From: Lactobacillus gigeriorum DSM 23908 = CRBIP 24.85
Lineage (GTDB): Bacteria > Bacillota > Bacilli > Lactobacillales > Lactobacillaceae
Length of the DNA stretch: 34,447 nt
Direction of reading: 5' to 3'
NCBI RefSeq assembly: GCF_000296855.1
Contig: NZ_CAKC01000045.1
Span: 1 to 34,447 of the forward strand
The notes below the pieces were generated by a model, which was not told the origin of the DNA, searched no databases, and worked only from the letters and a program-made list of their open reading frames with translations. Both the position numbers and the translations under genes were made by a program. This document shows, piece after piece, positions 1 to 8,027 of the stretch. Within the stretch, counting starts at the first letter, position 1, and every line of letters starts with the position of its first letter.

Positions 1-59
1 GCCTTCTTAGGTTTAGAAGAGTGGCCAAGTGCCACAATGGGTTGTTGTTTTTCGATCAT
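1..59 (-). CDS. 5' end of an unidentified gene, cut by the window edge
   Basis: A leftward reading frame starts with ATG at 59-57 and stays open to the window edge; its first residues read MIEKQQPIVALGHSS, then a Lys/Pro-rich stretch. A GGAGG ribosome binding site lies at 72-68, eight bases before the ATG, which is the main reason to call it a gene. I do not recognise the product from 19 residues. It lies downstream of, and in the same direction as, the transposase ending at 128, so the insertion may have separated it from its promoter or now supplies read-through transcription. Confidence 0.55.
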   Translation of the reverse strand, partial: MIEKQQPIVALGHSSKPKK

Positions 60-127
60 ATTCTTAACCTCCATTAAATTAATGAGATTAGAATACCTGA
101 AAAATACGGACTAAAAAAGATACTCGG

Positions 128-1363
128 TTATATGACGCTTACCCTAATTCTTGTTAATAGGCTGATAAAATTAGAATAGCCGTAAGCCGTTCTCTCAATT
201 TGCTTGATTTTGCGATTGAAGCCTTCCAAGTAGCCGTTAGAATAAGTCGAGGTGATTCCATTTAAAACCGCTGCCTTATTTCGTCTAAAAGTCAACAGCG
301 TCTTATGCATCAAGTTGCCGACAGGAAGCTTAGAATAGAGCAGCTCTTCCACTTTGGCAGTATCATGATTGTCGATGGCTTCGAAAAAGTCCTGCAAGAG
401 GTTATAGGAATTCTCAAGCTCTTCATTGCAGGCGATCCCTTCCATGACGATCTGTTCCTGGGTTAAGCAGTCTTTGTAATGCCAGTTATAGACTGGATGA
501 AGCTTTTCCAAGTCCCTAAACTTTTTTAAATAGAGCTTCCAAGGGGACTTGAGGAGCTTGTACTCTCTAGAGGATTTCTCATACTGCTTCATCACTTGGA
601 CTCTTAGCGAGTTCAGGGACCTGGCAAGCATCTGTACTATGTGGAAGCGGTCGATGACAATCCGAGCATTGGGGAAGCAGGCTCTAACGATATCTTGATA
701 ATAGAAATTGAGATCCATCGAGACCGTTTTAACCGCCATTCTGGCTTGCGAGGAAAACTTGCCGAAATACTTTAACAAGACGCTTTTATATCTAGTTCTT
801 AAGATTTGGACAACGGTATGGCTGTCGGCATCCAGACAGATAAAATGTAGCGTTCTATCGACGCCTTTGAATTCGTCAAAAGCCAAGTACTCAGGCAGAT
901 AGTCGTAGCCGTCTAAAAAGCGGTGCGAGCAAGAGGCTAGGACCCGCTGAACGGTATTGACGGATACATTGTTTTCTCTGGCGATGCTGGTCATTGAGCG
1001 ATCCTCAGTCAAGGCGCTTAAGACTTTTCTCTTGGATGCGTTGGAAATACAGCAGTGCTTGTCCACTAGGTCGGACTGTGCAATCGATCTGCGTTGACAA
1101 TCGCGACACAGAATCCTCTGCTTGAACAGTCTGATGACAATCGGACGGCTGGCATCGGCAGTAATATAACGAACGTGGGTCTTTAGCCTGCCCGTCTTGA
1201 TGAAATTCAAAGAGCCGCAGAATGGACAAGCGGGCTGCTTTAAAAGGGCCTCGTAGACTTTGTATTGCACGCCATTGAAGAACTTATAGAAATTGTCGTA
1301 AAAAAAGATATTTTTATCTTTAATATCGAGATCAAATTTAATACAATCATTAATAGAGGACAT
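128..1363 (-). CDS. ISL3-family (IS1167/ISL3 type) transposase
   Basis: A 411-residue protein with ISL3 transposase architecture. The N-terminal third has a zinc-finger-like cysteine set (CPFCG near residue 47, then CRDC near 87) as in the zf-ISL3 domain. A helix-turn-helix-like part follows (SIARENNVSVNTVQ). The catalytic DDE domain shows FDEFKG (first Asp about 163), a second Asp in SMDLNF, a DRFHIVQ segment typical of the family, and the final Glu in NGYLEGFNRKIKQ. Length fits the usual 400-430 residues. The ATG at 1363 follows an AGGAG site. No internal stop is seen, so the enzyme may be active. The C-terminus ends abruptly (RIRVSVI), and no left inverted repeat is seen beyond it, so a clipped 3' end cannot be excluded. 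Confidence 0.9.
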   Translation of the reverse strand: MSSINDCIKFDLDIKDKNIFFYDNFYKFFNGVQYKVYEALLKQPACPFCGSLNFIKTGRLKTHVRYITADASRPIVIRLFKQRILCRDCQRRSIAQSDLVDKHCCISNASKRKVLSALTEDRSMTSIARENNVSVNTVQRVLASCSHRFLDGYDYLPEYLAFDEFKGVDRTLHFICLDADSHTVVQILRTRYKSVLLKYFGKFSSQARMAVKTVSMDLNFYYQDIVRACFPNARIVIDRFHIVQMLARSLNSLRVQVMKQYEKSSREYKLLKSPWKLYLKKFRDLEKLHPVYNWHYKDCLTQEQIVMEGIACNEELENSYNLLQDFFEAIDNHDTAKVEELLYSKLPVGNLMHKTLLTFRRNKAAVLNGITSTYSNGYLEGFNRKIKQIERTAYGYSNFISLLTRIRVSVI

Positions 1364-1417
1364 AGCATAACTCCTAAATAGCTTAATTGAATTGGTTAGT
1401 GGAAGATTTTAAGCAAG

Positions 1418-1436
1418 GAGGCTATGGCCTCTTTTT
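1418..1436 (+). terminator. short hairpin with T-run inside the IS right end
   Basis: GAGGC (1418-1422) pairs with GCCTC (1427-1431) around a four-base loop and is followed by TTTTT. It would stop rightward (antisense) transcripts leaving the insertion sequence. Confidence 0.45.
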
Positions 1437-1517
1437 GCATAAAAAAATCCTGTGGACAGAATACCATAAATATTCATCAACAGGAAAAATTATAGAGCCG
1501 AAATGGGTCAGTTTTGA

Positions 1518-1712
1518 TTATAATGCAAGATCTCTGACTTGAGCCAAAAAATCATTGAGTACGCGTTGAGTGTACTGACCTTTTTCTAATCTACTTTTGG
1601 CTCTAATCAAAGCGTCACGTTCTTCTTGCTTTATATTAGGGTCTTGTAAAACTTAATCAATATCTAAAATGATTTTATCTTCTAATTTTTGTTTGTTTTT
1701 GCCAAACATCAT
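1518..1712 (-). pseudogene. small helical protein, possibly bacteriocin immunity-like, broken by a nonsense codon
   Basis: Starting at tandem ATGs (1712-1707) behind an AGAAGG site, the frame encodes about 64 residues: a Lys-rich start (MMFGKNKQKLEDK), then DILDID-like helix sequence, and after the stop VLQDPNIKQEERDALIRAK and a tail ending RDLAL. A single TAA at 1655-1653 (codon 20) interrupts it; GATAAAGTT to GATTAAGTT would explain it by one base change. Charge pattern, helix content and the phrase 'DPN..Q.E..D.L..AK..LEKG' resemble small enterocin A/pediocin-type immunity proteins, but those are usually longer (80-100 residues), so the family call is tentative. No bacteriocin precursor is seen beside it. 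Confidence 0.45.
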
Positions 1713-1800
1713 ATCTACCTTCTTAAAGTCGTGTTTTTAGATTTAAGATAATTGTAGAGCTAACGACCATAAAAACAATAGCTATTTTTAGTTCGAAATG

Positions 1801-1840
1801 TAAAATGCCAACTGGATCCTTTGTCTAATTGGCATTTTTA
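1801..1840 (+). terminator. strong orphan terminator
   Basis: AAAATGCCAA (1802-1811) pairs with TTGGCATTTT (1829-1838), followed by more T. It is oriented for rightward transcripts, yet no rightward gene lies to its left in the window. It may be the remnant of a lost gene or end a short unrecognised RNA. Confidence 0.6.
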
Positions 1841-1928
1841 TATAGAGAAATCGATGAAAACGATTTTAACTACATTCTACCAAAGAAATTCTGAATATAG
1901 TAGTGATATGCTTGAAAAAAGCAAAAAA

Positions 1929-2023
1929 ATGAAAGCGGATAATATCTGTATATACCAATAATTTTTTATCTTATAGCGCTATAACTTTGTAGTAGTTCCT
2001 TCCCAATTAAGAAAGCGCTATCA
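1929..2023 (+). promoter_or_regulatory. pdh regulatory region: cre-like box and two palindromes
   Basis: Three related elements lie before pdhA. AAGAAAGCGCTATCA (2009-2023) matches the CcpA cre consensus WTGNAARCGNWWWCA with one mismatch. TTATAGCGCTATAA (1971-1984) is a perfect 14-base palindrome with the same AGCGCT core, centred about 39 bases upstream. ATGAAAGCGGATAAT (1929-1943) is a weaker cre-like copy. A confident -35/-10 pair was not found. Catabolite control of the dehydrogenase operon is inferred from these sites. Confidence 0.5.
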
Positions 2024-2063
2024 TTAAGTTGTAGAAAGTAAGCTTATAGGAAGGAGCTCTTTT

Positions 2064-3167
2064 ATGAAAATTAGTGATATCAACTTCAAAGAGATAGTTT
2101 CATCATATGCTGATGAATTCCCTACATATCAAGTATTAGATGAAAAGGGGAATGTTGTAGACCAAGAAGCCATGGATTCTGTTTCAGACGAACTTCTTGT
2201 AAAAATGATGGAAGATATGACTTGGAATAGAGAAATGGACCGCAGAGTTATCTTGCTTAACCGTCAAGGAGCTTTGATCAACTTCCCTCCATCTGGTGGT
2301 CAAGAAGCAACGCAATATGGAGCAATGATGGCGTTAGATCCAAAAGAAGATGTATTAGCACCAACATATCGTGATGTATATGCTTGTGTGAAGCTTTGGG
2401 GCGTTGATTTATTACAAGCTTTTGTTTGGGGTAAAGGTCACGTTTTATCAGGTACTTATCCAAAAGCTGTTAATATGTATGCACCAAACGTAGTTGTTGG
2501 TGGTACTACTCCACAAGCTTTAGGTAGTGCTATTGCTTTAAGATTCCGTAATGAAAAGAGAATCGCATTTTCATTTGCTGGAGATTCTTCAACTTCACAA
2601 GGTGACTTCTATGAAGCTATTAACTTTGCTGGGGCATACAAGGCTAACTTGGTAACTGTCATTGAAAATAACAAGTATGGAATTTCCGTACCTGTAGAAC
2701 ATCAAACAGCTGCTAAGACTTTGGCACAAAAAGGTGTCGCAGCCGGTATTCCTGCAGTAAGAGTTGATGGTATGGACCCTATTGCTGTTTACTTAACTGT
2801 AAAGAAAGCTCGTGAATATGCTATTGATAATGGACCAGTCTTAATCGAAGCTCTTACTTATCGCTATGGCCCACACACTATGTCAGACGATCCTACTCGT
2901 TATCGTACAGAGGAAGAAGTAAATGAATGGCGTAAAAAAGACCCACTTATTCGTTTAGGTAACTACTTAACAGCAAAGGGACTCTGGTCAGAAGAAAGAG
3001 AAGCTGAGATTAAAGAAGAGGTTAAGGCTGAAGCTAAAGAAACTCTTGCAAGAATGGCAAAATTAGAACCTCTTAAAGTAACTGATTTGCTCAAGAATAT
3101 GTACGCTGTTCAACCTCAAAACATCAAAGAACAAATTGAAATCTATAGTGCAAAGGAGGAAAACTAG
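2064..3167 (+). CDS. pdhA: 2-oxoacid (pyruvate) dehydrogenase E1 component, alpha subunit
   Basis: This 367-residue protein is the thiamine-diphosphate-binding half of the E1 heterotetramer, which decarboxylates pyruvate or a related 2-oxoacid and passes the acyl group to lipoyl-E2. It shows the family landmarks: an N-terminal YQVLDEKGNVV segment like Bacillus PdhA, LNRQGALINFPPSGGQEA (about residue 70), the ThDP/Mg motif GDSSTSQGDFYEA ending in ENNKYGIS, and YRYGPHTMSDDPTRYR, the phosphorylation-loop-like segment. Length is normal. ATG follows AAGGAG at 2051-2056. It starts a run of same-strand genes, and pdhB begins one base after its stop. Similarity to Bacillus PdhA favours pyruvate, but the ptb-buk genes downstream leave branched-chain 2-oxoacids open as substrates. 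Confidence 0.93.
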   Translation: MKISDINFKEIVSSYADEFPTYQVLDEKGNVVDQEAMDSVSDELLVKMMEDMTWNREMDRRVILLNRQGALINFPPSGGQEATQYGAMMALDPKEDVLAPTYRDVYACVKLWGVDLLQAFVWGKGHVLSGTYPKAVNMYAPNVVVGGTTPQALGSAIALRFRNEKRIAFSFAGDSSTSQGDFYEAINFAGAYKANLVTVIENNKYGISVPVEHQTAAKTLAQKGVAAGIPAVRVDGMDPIAVYLTVKKAREYAIDNGPVLIEALTYRYGPHTMSDDPTRYRTEEEVNEWRKKDPLIRLGNYLTAKGLWSEEREAEIKEEVKAEAKETLARMAKLEPLKVTDLLKNMYAVQPQNIKEQIEIYSAKEEN

Positions 3168-3168
3168 G

Positions 3169-4146
3169 ATGCCAGTTCTTACATTAGCTCAAGCCGTAAC
3201 AGACGGTTTAAATGAAGCATTAAAAAAATACGACAACACCTTAATTTTTGGTGAAGATGTTGGTAAAAACGGTGGTGTATTCCGTGTAACTGCTGGAATG
3301 CAAGAAAAGTATGGCGATAAGCGAGTATTTGATACTCCATTGGCAGAATCTGGAATTTTACATATGGCAATTGGTTTGGCACAAGAAGGCTTTCTTCCAA
3401 TTCCTGAAATTCAATTCTCAGGTTTCACTCTAGAAGCCATGGATCCATTAATTGCTCAAATGTCAAGAATTCGCTATCGTACTGGTGGTTCACGTCACTC
3501 ACAAATTTTGATTCGTTCAACTTATGGTGGTGGTGTACATACTCCAGAATTGCACTCAGATTCATTAGAAGGTTTCTTTGCACAAGTTCCAGGTTTGAGA
3601 GTTGTAATTCCTTCAACCGCTTACGACGCAAAAGGTTTGCTGTTAGCATCCCTTGAATCAGAAGACCCTGTATTCTTCCTTGAACACTTACGTTTATACA
3701 GAACTGTTAAGGATGAAGTTCCAGAAGGTTACTACACAGTTCCTTTAGACAAAGCTGCTATTTCTCGTGAAGGTTCAGATATTACTCTGATCGGTTACGG
3801 AATGATGGTTCCTATGGCACTTCAAGCAGCTGAAGAATTAGCAAAAGATGGTATCAATGCAGAAGTAGTAGACCTAAGAACTGTTTCACCAGTTGACTAT
3901 GAAACTGTATGTGCATCAGTAGCCAAGACACACCGTGCTGTAGTATTGCAAGAAGCTCAAAGACAAACCGGTACAGCTGGCCAAATTATGTCAGAAATCC
4001 AAGAACGCAACTTCATGGATCTTGATGCTCCAGTAGCTAGAGTAACTGCACCAGATACAGTATTTGCAGTTGGTATGGCAGAAGATCAATGGATGCCAAA
4101 TGTTGATGACATTATTGCTAAAGCTCGTGAAACCGTTGAATTTTAG
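3169..4146 (+). CDS. pdhB: 2-oxoacid (pyruvate) dehydrogenase E1 component, beta subunit
   Basis: A 325-residue transketolase-like partner of PdhA. The family segments are FGEDVGKNGGVFRVT (about residue 28), FDTPLAESGI, EIQFSGF, RSTYGGGVHTPELHS and a C-terminal transketolase domain with DLRTVSPVD and VLQEAQRQTGTAG. The start at 3169 is chosen because AAAGGAGGA (3152-3160) sits eight bases before it and the product MPVLTLAQAV begins as PdhB proteins do; an in-frame ATG at 3136 lies inside pdhA and has no such site. The one-base gap to pdhA suggests coupled translation and equal dosage of the two E1 subunits. Confidence 0.93.
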   Translation: MPVLTLAQAVTDGLNEALKKYDNTLIFGEDVGKNGGVFRVTAGMQEKYGDKRVFDTPLAESGILHMAIGLAQEGFLPIPEIQFSGFTLEAMDPLIAQMSRIRYRTGGSRHSQILIRSTYGGGVHTPELHSDSLEGFFAQVPGLRVVIPSTAYDAKGLLLASLESEDPVFFLEHLRLYRTVKDEVPEGYYTVPLDKAAISREGSDITLIGYGMMVPMALQAAEELAKDGINAEVVDLRTVSPVDYETVCASVAKTHRAVVLQEAQRQTGTAGQIMSEIQERNFMDLDAPVARVTAPDTVFAVGMAEDQWMPNVDDIIAKARETVEF

Positions 4147-4156
4147 GAGGTAGACT

Positions 4157-5470
4157 ATGTATCAATACATTTTACCAGATGCCGGAGAAGGTACTCACGA
4201 AAGTGTGATTATGTCATGGGCAGCCAAAGTTGGTGAACATGTTGAGGAAGACGAAACTTTACTTGAAATTGAAAGTGACAAGGCAGTAGTCGAACTTCCA
4301 AGTCCTGTGAGTGGTTACCTTGCTAAAATTTATGTTGAAGCAGGTGACACTGCTGTTGTTGGTAAGCCAATTGCTGATATTGCTGAAACTGAAGAAGATC
4401 TAAAGAAATATCTGGCAGAAGGTGGATCATCTTCACCAGCTCCAGTTGCCAAGTCAGAAACTTCACCTGAGGTAAAGATTTCTGAACCAAGTGCTCCTAG
4501 TCCTGTAGTTGCACCAGCAGCTAAAGTAGCCGATGAAAGTGTAGATGTTAGAACGTTAGCTGTTCCTAGAGTTCGCCATTATGCTCGTGAAAAGGGGGTC
4601 GATCTACATTTAGTAACGGGAACTGGCAATCATGGCAAGATTACTATTGAAGATATTGATAATTTCTTAACCAACGGTTCAGCTCCTGTTGCAAGTCCAA
4701 ATGTTGAATCAGCACCAGTGGCACCAGTTGCACAAGTATCAGCTCCAACTAATGAAGAATTCCCTGAAGTTATTGAAAAGATGCCGGCAATTCGGAAGAC
4801 TATTGCTAAAGCTATGGCTAAGAGTAGTAGTGAAGTTGCAAGAGTTACCATCTTTGACCAAGTTGAAGTTGATGCTTTGGTAGCACACCGTAAGAGAATG
4901 AAGGGTATTGCTGAACAACGTGGTATTAAGTTGACATTCATGCCATACATGGTAAAGGCATTGGTAGGACTTTTGAAGAACCTTCCTGAATTCAACGTTT
5001 CGATCGATATGGATAATTATCAAATTATTCATCACCAATACTACAACATTGGTGTTGCAACTGATACTGAAGCCGGATTGATGGTGCCAATGATTAGGAA
5101 TGCAGAAAGAAAGAGTTTATTTGATATTGCTCAAGAAATTAATGAATTGGCAGACAAGGCTCGTGAAGGAAAGATTACTCCAGCTGATATGGGCAAAGGG
5201 TCAATTACTATTACCAATGTAGGAGCTACTGCAACTTCTGGTGCTTGGGCTACACCAATTATCAACTTACCAGAAATAGCTATTTTGAATGTCGGAAGAA
5301 TTGATAAAGCATTCGTTCCTGATGAAGAGGGTAATCCAGTTCTAAAGAACGTAATGAAGATTTCATTCGCATTTGATCATAGAATGATTGATGGCGTAGC
5401 TGCACAAAAGGCAGTTAACTTATTGAAAGAATACTTCCATGATCCAGATTTATTGTTAGCGGAGGGTTAA
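4157..5470 (+). CDS. pdhC: Dihydrolipoamide acyltransferase (E2) of the 2-oxoacid dehydrogenase complex
   Basis: The 437-residue core of the complex carries the acyl group on lipoyl-lysine and transfers it to CoA. It has one lipoyl domain (residues 1-78; lipoylated K42 in [10 protein letters not shown]), an Ala/Pro/Val-rich linker, a peripheral-subunit-binding domain (about 131-170, beginning [18 protein letters not shown]), a second flexible linker, and the catalytic domain from about 205 with the active site FDHRMIDG (H408, D412). One lipoyl domain is typical of Gram-positive complexes. The AGGAGG site at 4145-4150 sits right behind the pdhB stop. Lipoyl attachment would be served by the ligase gene at 13122. 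Confidence 0.94.
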   Translation: MYQYILPDAGEGTHESVIMSWAAKVGEHVEEDETLLEIESDKAVVELPSPVSGYLAKIYVEAGDTAVVGKPIADIAETEEDLKKYLAEGGSSSPAPVAKSETSPEVKISEPSAPSPVVAPAAKVADESVDVRTLAVPRVRHYAREKGVDLHLVTGTGNHGKITIEDIDNFLTNGSAPVASPNVESAPVAPVAQVSAPTNEEFPEVIEKMPAIRKTIAKAMAKSSSEVARVTIFDQVEVDALVAHRKRMKGIAEQRGIKLTFMPYMVKALVGLLKNLPEFNVSIDMDNYQIIHHQYYNIGVATDTEAGLMVPMIRNAERKSLFDIAQEINELADKAREGKITPADMGKGSITITNVGATATSGAWATPIINLPEIAILNVGRIDKAFVPDEEGNPVLKNVMKISFAFDHRMIDGVAAQKAVNLLKEYFHDPDLLLAEG

Positions 5471-5476
5471 TAACAG

Positions 5477-6889
5477 ATGGTTGTAGGTGGATTTACAAAT
5501 GAAGTCGATACCATCGTTATCGGCGCCGGTCCTGGTGGTTACGTAGCTGCGATTCGGGCAGCGCAACTAGGACAAAAAGTAGTTGTAGTCGAAAGAGATA
5601 AAGTTGGTGGTGTATGTCTTAACGTGGGATGTATTCCTTCAAAAGCACTTATCCATGTTGGTCAAGAATATGCCAAGACGCAAAAAGAAACACCATTTGG
5701 CTTGAAGGTCGATAAAGTTGAGTTAGACTTTGCTAAAGCCCAAAAGTGGAAAGACAACAGTGTTGTTAAAAAATTGACTATGGGTGTAAGTGGACTCCTT
5801 AAGAAAAATAAAATTCAATTGGTGTCCGGAGAAGCACATTTCGTCAATCCAAACACTGTTCATGTGACTCCAAATGGTGGTTTGGGTGAAGATTATCACT
5901 TCAAGAACATAATTTTGGCTCTAGGTAGTCGTCCAATTGAATTAAAGGCTTTTCCATTTAGCGATGATATCCTTGATTCAACCGGCTTATTGAATTTGAA
6001 AGAAATTCCAAAAGAATTAGCTATTATCGGTGGTGGTTATGTTGGAATGGAACTTGCCATGGCTTATGCAAGTCTTGGTAGTCACGTAACAGTTTTAGAA
6101 GGCTTAGATCGTGTTCTTAATAACTTCGATGCTGATCTAGTAAAACCAGTTTTGGCCGAAGCTGAAAGATTGAACATGACAATTATCACTAAAGCAATGG
6201 CATCTCGCTATGAAAAAGCAGAAGATGGCTTGCACTTGTTTTACAAACTAAATGACAAGGAAGAAGAAGTTGTTGCTGACAAGATTGCTGTGATGGTAGG
6301 TCGTCGACCAAATACCGATGAAATTAGTATTGAGCTTTCAGGCCTTGATCTCGATGAACGTGGATTAATTCCAGTTGACGAGCAAATGAGAACCAAACAA
6401 GCTCACATCTATGCAATCGGTGATATTGTTAAAGGTCCAGCCCTTGCACACAAAGCATCTTATGAAGGAAAAGTTGCAGCTACAGCGATTGCTGGTAAGA
6501 AAGGCGTAGCAAGTGATTACTTAGTAATTCCTACAGTTGCTTTTACCCATCCAGAAGTTGCTACCGTTGGTATGACAAAAAAGGAAGCAGAAGCAAAAAG
6601 TATCAAGATCCAAGTTGCTACTTTTAGATTTGCAAGCAATGGTCGTGCCCTTTCAATGGATGAAACTGATGGTTTTGTTCGTTTGATTTCAGAAAAAGAA
6701 ACTAAACGCTTGATCGGTGCTCAATTGGTGGGACCCGAAGCAAGTGAATTGATTGGTGAAATTACGCTTGCAATTGAAAACCTAATGACTGCAGAAGATA
6801 TCACCTTGACGATTCATAATCACCCAAGTTTAGCTGAAACCATCATGGATGCGAGTGAGATCTTGTTAGGACAAGGCATTCACCAATAG
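5477..6889 (+). CDS. pdhD: Dihydrolipoamide dehydrogenase (E3)
   Basis: A 470-residue FAD flavoprotein that reoxidises dihydrolipoamide and makes NADH. Visible are the FAD dinucleotide fold GAGPGGYVAAIRAAQLG (from about residue 16), the redox disulfide C47-LNVG-C52, the NAD fold IIGGGYVGMELAMAYASLG (about 185), the second FAD motif IYAIGDIV, and the catalytic H449/E454 pair near the C-terminus (HNHPSLAE). Length matches the family. The gene follows pdhC by six bases with GGAGGG at 5461-5466. It completes a full E1-E2-E3 set, so the complex should be functional. Confidence 0.95.
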   Translation: MVVGGFTNEVDTIVIGAGPGGYVAAIRAAQLGQKVVVVERDKVGGVCLNVGCIPSKALIHVGQEYAKTQKETPFGLKVDKVELDFAKAQKWKDNSVVKKLTMGVSGLLKKNKIQLVSGEAHFVNPNTVHVTPNGGLGEDYHFKNIILALGSRPIELKAFPFSDDILDSTGLLNLKEIPKELAIIGGGYVGMELAMAYASLGSHVTVLEGLDRVLNNFDADLVKPVLAEAERLNMTIITKAMASRYEKAEDGLHLFYKLNDKEEEVVADKIAVMVGRRPNTDEISIELSGLDLDERGLIPVDEQMRTKQAHIYAIGDIVKGPALAHKASYEGKVAATAIAGKKGVASDYLVIPTVAFTHPEVATVGMTKKEAEAKSIKIQVATFRFASNGRALSMDETDGFVRLISEKETKRLIGAQLVGPEASELIGEITLAIENLMTAEDITLTIHNHPSLAETIMDASEILLGQGIHQ

Positions 6890-6902
6890 AAAGGTGATCC
6901 TT

Positions 6903-7952
6903 ATGGAAAATAAAGTATCAGCAAAAGCTTTTACGATGAGCGTTCTTAATGGAACGGCCGTAGGAGCAGTAGTAGTATTAATTCCTGGTGCCTTACTTTC
7001 TGAACTTGTAAAAGCTTTAATGCCTTTTATGCCATTTCTTAGTACAGTTTCCCAAGGGTTATCGCTTTCTAATTCCATGATGGGGTTGGTTTGTGGAACT
7101 TTGGTAGGACTGAATTTTAAATTTAATCCGATTCAAGCAGCTTCCTTGGGACTTGCAACAGAATTTGCCTCAGGAGCAATAAAATTTAAAAATGGCGTTC
7201 TTGTGTTAAGTGGCACAGGCGATATTATCAATATGATGATTACCACATCATTGGGTGCAGCATTGATCTTATTTATAGGTAATAGCTTAAAGGCTTATTC
7301 AATTTTGCTAATACCAACCATACTTTTAGCATTTGTAGGATATATTGGAGTCTTGTTATTACCATATGTTGCTAAGATAACTGAAATCATTGGCATTGGA
7401 ATTGAACATTTGCTTAATTTGCAACCTTTATTGATGAGTATCCTTTTAGCAATCATTTTTGGAATCCTGATCGTTTCACCAATTACTACCGTAGGAATTG
7501 GACTAGCAATTTCAATCTCAGGATTGGGGTCAGGAGCAGCCAATGTGGGAATATGTGCAACTGGTTTTGCATTTGCAATATTAGGATGGTCAGTAAACTC
7601 TAAAGGTACGTGTTTAGCCCATTTTCTTGGATCTCCTAAAATTTCCATGCCATTAGCAGTAAAGAATCCTAAAATATTGATTCCGATAATTTGTTCTGAT
7701 GCATGTTCGGGAGCAGTAGCATGCTTGTTCAATGTTCAAGGAACACCAATGAGTGCCGGTTTTGGGTTTAGTGGTCTTGTCGGACCAATTAATAATTTAA
7801 ACTTGATGCCGGGTGGATGGAATACGATGAACATTCTAATCACTACTTTAGTTTATGCTATAGCACCAATAATATTTGGCTTTATTTTCAAAATAATATT
7901 TGTTGATAAGATGCACTTGATCACAGCTGAGGATTATCGACTTAATATTTAA
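6903..7952 (+). CDS. PTS_EIIC_2/PfoR-type membrane protein (EIIC-like transporter)
   Basis: A 349-residue, very hydrophobic protein with about 8-10 membrane segments. It resembles the EIIC-like family that includes the clostridial PfoR 'regulator', and it is clearly paralogous to the protein at 23792 (shared MSVLNGTAVGAVVVLIPGA-like start, LQPLLMSILLAI, ISPITTVGIGLAI, GTPMSAGFGFSGLVGP, and a C-terminal KMHLITAEDYR). Neither copy has EIIA or EIIB genes nearby, so sugar phosphorylation by the PTS is doubtful. The ATG at 6903 is preferred over a GTG at 6894, because AAAGGTG precedes it properly. Lying between E3 and the acyltransferase, it may carry the substrate or product of this pathway (2-oxoacid, 2-hydroxy acid or fatty acid); that role is inferred from context. 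Confidence 0.75.
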   Translation: MENKVSAKAFTMSVLNGTAVGAVVVLIPGALLSELVKALMPFMPFLSTVSQGLSLSNSMMGLVCGTLVGLNFKFNPIQAASLGLATEFASGAIKFKNGVLVLSGTGDIINMMITTSLGAALILFIGNSLKAYSILLIPTILLAFVGYIGVLLLPYVAKITEIIGIGIEHLLNLQPLLMSILLAIIFGILIVSPITTVGIGLAISISGLGSGAANVGICATGFAFAILGWSVNSKGTCLAHFLGSPKISMPLAVKNPKILIPIICSDACSGAVACLFNVQGTPMSAGFGFSGLVGPINNLNLMPGGWNTMNILITTLVYAIAPIIFGFIFKIIFVDKMHLITAEDYRLNI

Positions 7953-7956
7953 AAAG

Positions 7957-8009
7957 AAAAGACTCCTTGCTCAAGTTTTGCTTTTGTTTAACTTGGCAGG
8001 AGTCTTTTT
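7957..8009 (+). terminator. intrinsic terminator inside the pdh-ptb-buk run
   Basis: AAAAGACTCCT (7957-7967) pairs with AGGAGTCTTTT (7998-8008), followed by one more T, and an inner CAAGTT/AACTTG stem adds stability. The acyltransferase ATG is only 18 bases beyond, leaving no room for a promoter between, so ptb-buk must rely on read-through or on a promoter inside the preceding gene. Confidence 0.8.
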
Positions 8010-8027
8010 GCTAGAAAGGAAGAAAAA

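Larger units (their letters stand above)
128..1499 (-). mobile_element. ISL3-type insertion sequence, right end visible, left end not found
   Basis: The transposase covers most of the element. The right end is probably near 1499, where the sequence read inwards is GGCTCTATAATTTTTCC; GGCTCT-type termini are usual for ISL3 elements in lactobacilli. Just inside it, TCCTGT (1448-1453) pairs with ACAGGA (1480-1485), giving a subterminal imperfect inverted repeat. I could not find the matching inverted repeat or a target duplication between 60 and 127, so the left boundary is set at the transposase stop and the element may be truncated there. Confidence 0.6.

Noticed and set aside
61-127. A left inverted repeat of the insertion sequence
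   Set aside because: No match to the GGCTCTATAATTTTTCC right end was found in this stretch.
708-902. A rightward open frame of 64 codons opposite the transposase
   Set aside because: No ribosome binding site and no recognisable product; it is the antisense of a conserved catalytic region.
3136-3168. An upstream in-frame ATG for pdhB at 3136
   Set aside because: It lies inside pdhA, has no ribosome binding site, and adds residues not typical of PdhB; ATG at 3169 has AAAGGAGGA correctly spaced.
4630-5038. Two leftward open frames of about 100-120 codons opposite pdhC
   Set aside because: They arise from codon bias of the E2 gene and have no start signals or family resemblance.
6903-7952. Calling the EIIC-like protein a sugar PTS permease
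   Set aside because: No EIIA, EIIB or sugar genes are near either copy; the family name alone does not justify a sugar substrate.
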